Below, in pieces: positions 26,347-37,992 of a DNA stretch of 64,000 nucleotides. Within the stretch, counting starts at the first letter, position 1; each line of letters begins with the position of its first letter. Source of the stretch: Acanthacorydalis orientalis (Eukaryota > Arthropoda > Insecta > Megaloptera > Corydalidae); the NCBI GenBank assembly GCA_034766995.1, contig CM068313.1, forward strand, positions 37,047,496 through 37,111,495, read 5' to 3'. The position numbers and the translations under genes were made by a program. The notes beneath the pieces are model-generated. The model was not told the DNA's origin and did no database searches. It saw only the letters and a program-made list of their open reading frames with translations.

Positions 26347-27963
26347 CACATGTTGTATTGCATAAAACAGAGTATTTCAATATAAATTTGTATAGAATGG
26401 TAAGCAGATTTCAGTGTTTTGTTTAATTAAACATAACAACATATAGAAATACAAAAAATAAAATAAATTTATTTTCAATACTATTACTCCTTTAATACGT
26501 CATAAACGTATATAAAAAAAATACAAAAATATTAAGTAGTAACAAACATAGCACTTTTAAAGAAAATTAATATATAATAAAGTATTAATATTCTTTAAAA
26601 TAAAAAAGGTATCTAAAATGTATTTTTTTGAAAAATCATGAATTTGTAACAAACATTTTCAATAGTCTATCTTATTCGTCATTTTTGTATTTTAGTAATA
26701 CATTTTTCAAGCGATTATTATCAGAAATGATGTGACTTTAAATATTTTTTTCAACATAATTCCATAAATTTTTTATTAAGATTAAAAAGGTACTTTTTAA
26801 AAGTTTTAATCAAATGAAAATAAGCTGAAAACAAATTATGTACGAAATGTTAATGCATTGTACTTATAATCGTTAATATAATAAAATCGAAAGTAATTCC
26901 TGATTCCTAATCTGTTAGTAGTAACCCTTTGAACTTTGAATTTATTGAGTTAGCTTTTATTGCAAATATTGATTACTTATAAAGGTAATTTTAGTGGAGT
27001 AAACTTATGATCTTTCTTTCCTTTTTTAAAATTAGCTTTTATTTATATAGTTATACTTTTTTTAATTTCATCGATTTTATTTTACAATCTTTTAATAATA
27101 AATTATACTACTGAATACCTGCAAGAAATATTTTAACTTTCTCGAGTCTTCCTCAATATTATGATAAATAAGAATTGATTTTTTAACATTTATGGATGTT
27201 TAAAAGGAGTTAATTATGGTAGCTTTTTTGTAGTCCTATATTATAACAATAAACGAGTAACAAATAATGAATTTACTAAAAAATTTAATACAAATAATCA
27301 CTAGAAATAAACATTCTCAATAACTAAAATAATTATTATAAAATTACATAGTTTAAATCCCACTACGCTTATGCAAATTTCGATGACGAGAAGTCATTTT
27401 CAAAGCGTATTAAGATAACTGTATCGAATCGAAATGCGTATATAACACCACGTACATAATATCACGATAAGCAAAGAAAATATCAAAATTATAAAAATAA
27501 ATTAATGCAGACACATTAGAACGTTGAAATCAATACATTTAAGTAACGCCACCACTAAGTTCGAATGTTGATTTGTATTGATTTGTTTTCACCGCTTTGA
27601 ACTTTCTTTATTCTATTCTTTGTTGTAATAATAAACAATTGTTAATCATTTTGATTATTTTTGTTAAATGAGGTTACTTATTCATTCGCCAAAAATTAGA
27701 AACGTACAATGCTGTTATTTAGTTTCTTTATTGAATTCAAATTGGTGTTTGCGGCAATAATTTATTTGTGAATGTGAATTTAGACACAGTATCAAACTAT
27801 AATTGTAACTAGAAATGTTACGATACAGTTTAATTACTTTATCACATGATCAAAAATGATATATGATAAGATTAAATTTATTTTGGTGTATTTGTTTTTC
27901 CGTTATTAAGTTTGTATTTACTGTATATAATTGAGAAAGTTAAATTATATCTTAATATGAAAT
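23301..27963. other. Intergenic region without a recognisable gene
   Basis: Contents are a TG-rich low-complexity block (about 23600-23765), (TA)n arrays (24270-24311, 26296-26343), the inverted-repeat structure at 24769-25122, and a neighbouring GC-richer patch of unknown origin (about 24560-24768). The short open frames here are AT-driven. A TTTATT (reverse AATAAA) at 27877-27882 may be the poly(A) signal of the minus-strand lectin gene. Confidence 0.6.
24769..25122. repeat. Foldback element: 102-bp inverted arms around a 150-bp centre
   Basis: The left arm (24769-24870) and right arm (25021-25122) are each 102 bp and are reverse complements with only scattered mismatches. The inner arm ends carry the near-palindrome CAAAGTCCGACTTTG. 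A further copy of that motif, followed by TCTAGTC, lies in the centre (about 24888-24909). No transposase is present. This fits a foldback or MITE-type non-autonomous element. Target duplications could not be defined. Confidence 0.8.
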
Positions 27964-28129
27964 TCATAATTCATGTTCACATATAAAACCTGTAGGCAGA
28001 TGACAACCAATATCGTTTAACATTTCATTTTCGAACATGGAACCACAATTTTCATTTCCTTCATGATTGTCAGGTTGTCCAGGTGACCATTTTACAAAAC
28101 CTGTACTCCATAAACTGTCTCCTGAAAAT

Positions 28130-28185
<56 letters not shown>

Positions 28186-28186
28186 G

Positions 28187-28232
<46 letters not shown>

Positions 28233-30648
28233 AAATTTACATCCAAAATATAGTTTTATGATTTTTAATTATATTAAAATATAAAGAAAGATTTATTCTT
28301 TACTAGATGTTTCAAAGAATCAATAATTGAAATTTGTTCTTCAGAATTCCATTCTTAAATTTATAAATGGGAGAAAATAACGGAAGAAGATGCAGAAAAA
28401 CTGGGTCTTAATATGAAAAGTCGTTTGGAAGCAGTGTTGAAGTCAAAAGGCTACCCAACAAGATATTAAAAATTAGAAAAAAATGTATAAATTATTTTTT
28501 GGTTTTTATTGTTTTTTCGTGTTTTTTGATGTATTTGGATTTAATTTTGAGTATATTATTTAATATATATATATATATATTATATGGCTAAAGTTTTTAC
28601 AAAATTGTATTCATGGATTTCTATTTTTAAACAAAAATATCTAAAAATATTAAGTGTACGAAAACTTTTTTGACTCACTGTACATAGATTTAAATACAAA
28701 TATTTTTTTCAATGAGTATTTTTTTTGCATACCTTTAACAGTAATAAACTCTCCTTCAGAAAAAATATCATGATAACCTAGAAGAATATTATCGGGATAA
28801 ACAATTCCAGTCGGTCTCGGATGTTTGTGATAAAATTCGACTATTGCTTTAGATTCCTGTTCTGAATTCAAAATCGTAAGATGGGTTCCTTCAGCCATGC
28901 AAACACGTCTAGCGTCATGCCACTTTGCTGGTGTGTGATATTTATAAAACCCTAGACCAGGAAGTAGTGTGTAATCATTACGAAATTTCGGCGTTGATGA
29001 TTTATTTAAAAAAATTACCGACTCTCCTTTATCGATGGCATCTTCTGAGAAATAAAAATATATATTTTTTTAATTTAAACTAAATAAAACATTTCGTTTA
29101 TTTTTATTTATTTAAATTATTTTTGAATGCTGCTGAAACTTAAGTTTGATAGTTTTCGAAACAATTACTATGTCATTAAATGACGATATATACTACAAGA
29201 TTGGATTTCAATTTACATTTAGCATATTGATCAACCAACCGACATCACGCATTTATAATAACATAAAATTTGAATATTACAAATAAAGAATAAATCTTAA
29301 AAAGAAAATTTCAAGAGTAAAGACATTATTTATAACAATAGTATTTGGTATGAGGGGAAGTAATATCTTATTGTAAATCTATTTTGGATCAAAACAGGCA
29401 ACGAGGTTAGAAATACAGTTGAACCACACCAGATTGTATTTTTTTAAATATATTTTGAATTCGAAAATTAATTTTTAGCTGGATTTTAATCGATAAATAT
29501 GGCAAATAAATTAAATATAAATCTCTTTTTATTCCATACATTTTAAAAAATCAACAAAGTCGTATTATTATAAAAAATAGCATATTATTGCTCTATAAAA
29601 TAAGAAGACCTGTCTCAAATATTTTATCACAGGAGACGAAAAGTAGATCCTTTATAAAAATATTACATCAAATAAGAACGTATACTTACAAAAATAAATG
29701 TTACGACCAATGTTTAAACAAGAAATTAAATAAAAGAAGTTTGTGCGGAGTTATTGGTAAAACCGAACATAATGATTTACTGTAAACTACTAAAATCAAA
29801 CAAAACAGTTAATTCTCATCGGTATCGTGCTTAACTTGACATCTTAAAGATAAAAATACAGAAGAAAATATCAAGTTTTATTTAACAGAAAAAAATATTT
29901 TTGTATTACAATATTTGCCTTACCGCATGTTTTGCTGAAAATAGTTTAAATAATTAATAGTTAGAAAAATGAATTTGAATAAGAATTTCTTCCTCACTCA
30001 CCATATTCTATTGTAATATCAAGCAACTACCTTTGTAAGTTATTACAAAACTTTTTAATAGGAAATAAAATACTCTAAATGTTGATGGTATCAAAATGAC
30101 CGTAGATGAGCTCTAATTGACTCTTCGCCAAAAACACATTTGATATTTCGAACAGTTTCTATTGTTTTACGTTGCAATTTAAACTCATACAATAAAATCG
30201 CACGATTTGCTTTCTTTCCCATGACTAATTTAAGAGGTTATATCCAACAATATATAGAATGAAAACAATAAACATAAGCTGAAATCTGTAGTGCTAATTT
30301 CATTGTTTACAATGCTGAATCACATGACTATAACAAAAGATAACGGTAACTAGAAAAATCGGCGCCAAACTTAAAATGATAAAAACTGGAATTAATTTTA
30401 CACCAACCTAATAGATTAGTATTGACTAAAGAGTTAAGAATATTTTTTTACAAAAACTGACAGTGCGTTCTATGATGTCTGATATATTTAAATATTACTT
30501 GAAAGTCATGCAAGTATGTCTTATGGCATTCAATAATGTTAGCTCTTTGTTAAATTACTTGAAATTTCTTACCGCAAGCTTTAACACATTGTCTATTCAT
30601 TTTTCGTTCTATACTTTCTTCAGCGTTATTATTTTCTCGTCTTTTTAT
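27964..30648 (-). CDS. C-type lectin, hemolymph lipopolysaccharide-binding protein-like (5' partial)
   Basis: Likely a secreted carbohydrate-binding protein of insect innate immunity. Minus-strand exons are 30648-30573, 29044-28733 and 28121-27964. Phases agree and give 181 codons plus stop. The first shown exon opens in phase 0 after an acceptor, so a signal-peptide exon should lie upstream (30649-31009) but was not resolved. The C-type lectin domain starts near GFYKYHTPAKWHDAR. It has the LTILNSEQE block, the galactose-type QPD motif in WSPGQPDN, and four expected cysteines (RRVC, ENCG, IGCH, FICE). The usual WND calcium motif is LND here. Intron 2 contains a Tc1 3' fragment ending 50 bp from an exon. 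The protein ends in FICEHEL. The family name follows closely similar bee and wasp proteins known by that name. Confidence 0.85.
28138..28228. repeat. (TA)n microsatellite with a CATATGTATATG interruption
   Basis: TA array beginning 17 bp beyond the lectin exon boundary, within its last intron. Confidence 0.95.
28335..28682 (+). mobile_element. Tc1-like transposon 3' fragment
   Basis: The plus strand encodes a transposase C-terminus ending AVLKSKGYPTRY and a stop at 28467-28469, a typical Tc1 ending. About 185 bp further on, 28654-28682 is a Tc1 terminal repeat. Reversed it starts TACAGTGAGTCAAAAAAGTT. The upstream part has a stop and the 5' end is missing. It lies in the antisense direction inside lectin intron 2. 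Confidence 0.88.
30080..30412 (-). mobile_element. 5' fragment of mariner family II, inside lectin intron 1
   Basis: Reading on the minus strand from 30412, it has the terminal start AGGTTGGTG, a leader matching 31974-32310 (GCCGATTTTTCTAGTTACCG), and a degenerate transposase N-terminus (a Met-Gly-Lys start, then TVRNIKCVFG-like residues). It stops abruptly after about 330 bp, so the C-terminal catalytic part and 3' end are absent. Confidence 0.8.
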
Positions 30649-31009
30649 CTACAACAAAAAATATTATTTATTAATAAAATTGCATTAAATACATTCGAAA
30701 TTAATTCAGACAAATATAAGTAAACATATAAACAATGTATTTTTTAATATTTTTCATAAATATAAAAATATATTTAATTGTGATTAATATGTTATTGTTT
30801 TAATTATATAAATTGATATTAATTGTATATTCTTTAATTTATATTATTTTGTACATAATATGTTTAATAACAAATCAATATATTCAAGTAATAATAATTT
30901 CATTTAGTTTTTAATTTTAATATTTACAGGAAAGTTATCAAAAAGATTATAATTTTTAAAATGGCTTAAAATATACTGATATTGTTTTAAAACTAGACAA
31001 AATAATATT

Positions 31010-33304
31010 TCAATTAAAAAACATCCTCACATTGTGTACCTTCATTTCGATCATTGAAGGAACTTGATAATCAAATAAATGCGCACGGGCTGTATTAACC
31101 AGTGGATTGATAGTACCGCAAAATCCATTGAAGTCATCCATATCCAAAGCAAAGAGCATGACTCCACCATAGCCCTTCTTTTTTAACCAGTCAATTTTAA
31201 TTTGTAGACTTTCTTCATCTTCATAACCGATCCATTGATCACCTTTATAAACATATGGACTTTTTCCAACGTCGTCCCATTCTCGTGTCCAACCAGAATT
31301 TTTTTTCACTAACTCTGAACAAATCTAAAATCAAATTCGATCACTTTTTCATTATTGTCTAACTAATATTTTTTGATACATGTATGTAGGCAGTACAATA
31401 AAATAGATAACACTTTGAAAGATGTTAATTATAATTTCAGATATATTTTACTTTTTACATCATACGTATGTATATATGCATTTATTATAAAAAAAAAACA
31501 GTTTTCAAACACTATAAAAAAAGTTTCGTTGGTCTTTTGTTACTATTTCATCGTTGCACAGTTTTATATTTTCAAAATTGTCGAGAAAACAAAGAAGTCA
31601 CTTTTCATTAAGCTTGTACTAGTAATTAATTGTTTCAAGTCAATGTTTTTTTTTTCAATTTCATATATGGCTTCAGTTAATTTCATAATAAATTACTGAC
31701 AACTTTTATATGTTTAAACTTATTAATAAATTTCTTTTACGTAAAAAAGAAACGGAAAAAGATTTATTTAACCCATTCAGACCTGAATTATTCTGTAGGG
31801 GAAAAATATACTTTTCTGTTGATTGTAGATGATACGGGTTTAACTAAGATAAAAATATCTTTTTATATTTTTTTTATTCATTTTTCATAATTTTCCAGCA
31901 TGGACATAATTGGGCACATTATTATTAACATAGTTAATAATATATAATAAGTTAATAACATAGTTAATATATTTGGTTGGTACAAAAATAATTGCGGTTT
32001 TTATCGTTTTATATTTGTCGCCGATTTTTCTAGTTACCGTTATCTTTTGTTATAGTCATGTGATACATCATTGTAAACAATGAAATAAGAGCACTACCGA
32101 TTTCAGCTCGTGTCTATTATTTCATTTTTTAGTATTGTTGGATATAATCTCTTAAATTAGTCATGGAAAAACCAAGTATGCGCGATTTTGTTGTATGAGT
32201 TTTAATTGGAACATAAAGCAATAGAAACTGCTCTTAATATCAAATTTGTGTTTGGCGAAGCGTCAATTAGTAAATGTACAGCTCAACACTGGATTCAAAA
32301 ATTGTGAATGTAATATTTCAATAATTTGTGAATGTATATGTGTATTGAATTAGAATTGTGATTAAATTATTTATGTATATATATTTTTCTAAATATTAAA
32401 AAAAAATATAATTTACCTCATAATACGCTATATAACCATATGATTTAGTGTATGGTCCTTCTTTCCCAGCCTCATTTCCTCTACTCGGCGATCCAGGTTT
32501 ATGACCAATCCCCGCTAAAGTATATGTTCGTCCAAATAATGGAATTCCAATTACCAATTTCTCAACAGGACAACTTCTATCAACCCACTGTTGTAAACTT
32601 TCATTCTAAAAAAGTTTGTTTACCATTAAGTCGCTTAAAATTCTAAATACTACAATAAACAATGCTAAACAAATTATAAAATATCTTTTATAATTTTTAA
32701 CTCGTTAAATATATACTGTTGTTACTTTTACTTAATTAACATATTATAAAAAATATATTTTAAAATATTTACAACGTTAAGTTTTTCAAAATCGGTTGTA
32801 TCGTGTTTCCTTCTAAATAATGGACTATGAACATCAACAAATCCTGTCCAAAATCCACGTAAGTCAAATGTTTTTACATGAACAGCATCTAATAGTCTGC
32901 AAAAGTTGAATGTGATTTAATTGCATATTTGTGTTTCGATCGTAAAGAAATAAATTATTTTAAACAATTAAAAATAAAAACAAATAATTCTTCAGTATGC
33001 CACTATAAAACAAACTCTTAATTATTGTTAGCTATTATCTTCATTCTTCATAGACCAGCAATTCGTGTATTGACCAACTAGAAAATGTCATTGAAGTATA
33101 ATCATTTTTTTAAAAAAATGTACTGTGAAAAATTAATCCAATCTTACAAAATCGTTTCTCTGTTCCGAAGTAGCAAACACGAAAAATATGAAACAACTGG
33201 TGCTAGGTCTTTTTAAATTTACTTTGTCGTTATATTCGACATTGATTCGTTTTTCTATCACTAGTAGAAAAGTATTGTAAATTCAAATTTCCATTGTTAG
33301 TTTT

Positions 33305-33355
<51 letters not shown>

Positions 33356-36300
33356 CTTACAAATGGAAGTGAGAACAACCTTGTACTTTTTGTCAATTTA
33401 GTACTGTTTTTAGGAATTACCAATACATCCTTAACAAAATTATTATTAACTAAATCAAAAATAATATTTACTGGCATAGCTCTTTTACATGATATCCTTG
33501 ATCAATACGAAAACCTTCAGCTGATCCATCCATTGTTATCTCCCAGTTTTTCTTTTCTTTATCAAATGCAGCACGGAGTTCTTGTACAAAACTTAAAAAG
33601 TTATCTTTATCAGATGGTACACCGTTGCGATCAGAGGAACCCGGATATTCCCACGCAAGATTAACGCCATCGAGATTATAATAATTTAAAAAATCTGAAA
33701 TAATGTAACACTGATTATAAAATATCGAAGAACAATTGTGTCGTATAATTTCAAACATTTTTATAATTATTTTATTCAATATTATTAATTTCAATCAATT
33801 CTTTTCTTCGTATTAATTCATTAATTACGAACGTCGACAGTATTTATAAATCGGAAAAAATATAAAAATAAAATTTACTTCCGAAAATATGTGCTTTATT
33901 AATTATTAGTTTCATAAAGATGTGAATGAATTTGTAGTATCTAAGAACAACGATTGCATTTATATTTGAAATGTATTAAAAGGAAAAAGTAATTTTCTGA
34001 GGAGATTTTATATATGAAGATAATATCTGTTTGGCTACTTGAATTAAGATAATATTTATGTTGACATTCATATAAAATATAAAATCCAAAAGATACACTA
34101 ATTGATGATCAGTTGAAATGCAAATATCTTCAGAAATTTCATTCTTAATTGATTTTTAATTGTTTTTGAAACGAAATTAAAATTTTGAAACACATATGAA
34201 ACATACCTAAATATGGTAAAGTGCTTAATCAGGCACTAAAAGACAATTAATAGTGTATCAGTCGAAATGGAAACATTGATAATATTATTAATGATTAAAT
34301 GAATTTAGTTAATACAGTAACATTAATTCTTAAAATTAACAAAATCAATTGAATATTAACTGTTTAACACATGTTAAATAACTTACCGACTAAACTGTTT
34401 ATATATATTTCCCGCCTTTCTTTTTGGGAAACCATTTGCGAAAATTTATGACCGCCTTCTGCCCAACCACCTGCCGATATATAATAAAACTGTTCAGGGA
34501 ATTTTTTTTTCAATTTCGTAAAATTTTGAAGTCCCATTTCATAAATATCTGACTAAAAAGAAATCTTCAATTAGGTTTTTATTGGCTGTAAATATCATAA
34601 TTATGTAAAATATTAACAAGTCCCAAAATAAATCGTTCATTTTTTCGTATATTTTTAAAAGAATCATCATCATTAAAATGTAACTGTAATTGGTACAAAA
34701 TGGCATTTTAATACTTTTTCAATATTATAAAGATAGAAATTCTCTCTCTCTCTCTCTGTATATATATATATATACAAATTTGAGTTAAATATTTTTTTTT
34801 AATATTTGATATTAAAAAAGACAAAAACCATATTACAAGTATAACAGAGTATAAAAACATAAATATTATTATTTGTTCAATATAATGAAATTTATTTTAT
34901 GTTAATTACAAAAATAGATAAAAACGTTATAAAAAACGTAATAGTGTAAGTTAAACTCCCGGAATTCCTATAAAAGAGTAAATATATTGCTATTAACCCT
35001 TTGAGTATCAGCGAAAATTTTCATAAATTTACAAAAAATGCTAGATAATTTTAAACAAAAATGTATGGTTATAGAATAAAATTTATATTTCGGTCAATTT
35101 TGAGTTAAAGCTAATTGAATTTTTACACAATACTAATAACATATTGAACTTCTTTTATTGCTAATAAAATTAAAAATAATTCGAAAGGTTTTACAAGAAT
35201 TAAATATAAAAGAAATTGATTCTAGGTTTTTACGCTGACACTGTTCGTTCATTTATGAGAAAAATATACCGCACGGGGGATTTTTTTGCGAACGTCAATA
35301 TTGTGGAAACAAAGGTAGATAAGTGGATAAAATAAAAAATAAAATTTAATTTAGTCGCGGCAACTTTTCACACAATTTGAACTGTAATATCGACACTAAA
35401 TTCAACAATTTAGTTTAGTCAACCATTCAGTCAGTTTTCGCACACGACCTTAGAATAAAACGGATAGAACACATAAAGTATATGTGAATTAACTTTTGAC
35501 GTCCTTTCTATGAAGCAAAGTTGACTTTTTTATGAGTTATAGCGCTTAGAAAACCGAGGAGCAACATATCGTTCTTGGCAATTTTCACAAATGTACGGAG
35601 GAGCGATATACCGCTCGATGGCACTCAATTGGTTAAAGTTTATTGATAAATATTATTCGACTCAATTAATTGAATTTTTCTAGAAATACATTTATTTTGT
35701 TGTGAATATATAATTATTTTTTGAAAACAGTTATAGTTTTTTCCTGAATATTAATTGGATTTAATAATAATAGAATATTAAAAATTCTTCATTTATTTCT
35801 TTACTATGCTATCAATAGAAAAAAGGGGGCAAGTTACATAGATAAGTTAAAAAATCAAAAACGAAATTTAGATTAGGCACATGAGATAGAAGTTTAAGGG
35901 AGTAGACTGTTTGTTGAAATGTATAGATTATATGAAACACTATTTTTAAATTCAAATACTTAAATAATATTCATATAATTAAACTAAAAAGAATAGAAAC
36001 GGTTAAAAACTTATTTTTCAATATAAATTTCACATCATCACGTTAGGTTCACGGATTTTCGGCGACAATTTTTATTTTTTTTTAATGAAATTTTATTCAT
36101 TATGTGTGATATTTTATAACCCTTATTTTCCATTGGAAAATAGGTAAATTCCATATAGTTTCACCATTTGGTTATGTATATAATTATTCGCATACATCTT
36201 AGTACACAAAAACTTCCTGAAAAGTACTAGTACAGTCAAGTTTTTTGTAATTGAAAGGATCTAATTAAAACATTTGGAAATATATTGTAACAAATTTATA

Positions 36301-37774
36301 GATTTTGTATTTATTTATGTATTATTTAATTTATAACATAAAAATATTAACAATATTTTATAAAAAATTTAGAATAAACGCACTTTATTAAAAATAACCT
36401 TGCTTCTTTCCGCGAAAAAAATATTGGCTCAGCTCTGTTTTAATTTACTAATTTCACTACAATGAATTTCTCAACCCTGCAACTACTTTTATAAGTAGAT
36501 ACATCCCCAGTAAATCATTATTTGTGCGACATTGAAGTTGTGGTAAGGCGTTTTTTTTTCAAATTGTATGGTAAAGTGTCAATAAAATGAAATCATGGGT
36601 CGAAAAACTAAGAAAACTATATTATCTGAACGAAAAATTACTTTGGATTTGCGTGCAAAAGGGAAATCATACGGGTTTATTAATGAATTAATAAATAAAA
36701 GCCGATTTACAGTTCGAAATGTAATTAATCTTTGTAAATTTCCTTGCTTTTTTTTAAAAAAAAAGCAAGAAAAACCTAGAAAACCAAACAAGAAGTGTAC
36801 GTCCAAGGAAACTTTCGAATAAAGAAGAACGACCTACTATAAAAAGAATTAAAAAAGATCCAAAAATCACTTCATCAGAAGTAGCGGCATAGTGAAAAAT
36901 AGGCTTTAATGAAACTGTAACCCACAGAACCGTGCAAAATATATTAAATAAAGCGAGTACGTACGAAAAATTCTATATAAGTAAATTTAATAAGAGTAAA
37001 AGAATTAGCTATGCAAAAGACTACCAAAACAAAAATATACATTTTGGGAAAAGAATCATCTTTTCTCATGAAAGTAAATTTAATATTTTTCGCTACGATG
37101 GCGGAATATCTGTCTGGTGAAAACCTCTAATATAGAAAATTGAATACTGAACATTTTTTACCCACTGTAAAACATGGGGGTGGCGGAGTAATTGTGTGGG
37201 TTTTCATGGCGGCATCTGATGAATGAGAGGTTTTTTTCATTGATGGGGTAATGGATAAGATCGTTTATATAAATATTTTGAAAAAAAAACTTAAAAAAGC
37301 ACTGAAAAGCCGTGCCTTGAATATGACTTCTCCTTTCAACATGACAATGATCCCAAGTACATAGCCCATGTAGTAAAGGAATGGATTTTGATAGCATCAC
37401 AAAATAACACATCACCACAATCTCCTGATTTAGATCCGACCGCGCGTTTATGGGATATGCAAGATATGAAGATTAGCAAACATAATGTAACTAATAAATC
37501 TCAATTAAAGGAAGTGATTGTACACGAATGGGGAAATACAAATCGAGAAGTGATTTACAAATTAATTTCTTCGATGCCAAATAGATTAAAAGAGCTGATA
37601 ATGAGAAAAGGTTTACCGGCTTATTATTAATTTCAAGTTTTCTAAAAATACTTATTAGTGAAATTCAAATTGCTACTTTTTTGCGAAGAAAAACGAAACT
37701 ATTTTGATTAATGCCATTTTTTTGCAGTTCTAATGAATTATTGTTATTATTTAATAAATATATAAAAAATAAAT

Positions 37775-37811
<37 letters not shown>

Positions 37812-37936
37812 AATATTATTAAATTAATAATACATTAATAAATATAAAATATATAAATTTGTTAGAAAATATTTTCAAATGTTTCAATTATACCCTTTCA
37901 ATTACAAAAATGTTAATTGTGCCAATACATTTTTCG

Positions 37937-37992
<56 letters not shown>

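Noticed and set aside
30780..30785. Search for a lectin signal-peptide exon in 30649-31009, including an ATG giving MKNIKKYIVYMF
   Set aside because: The peptide is hydrophobic, but no acceptable donor follows before a stop, so the first exon is left open.
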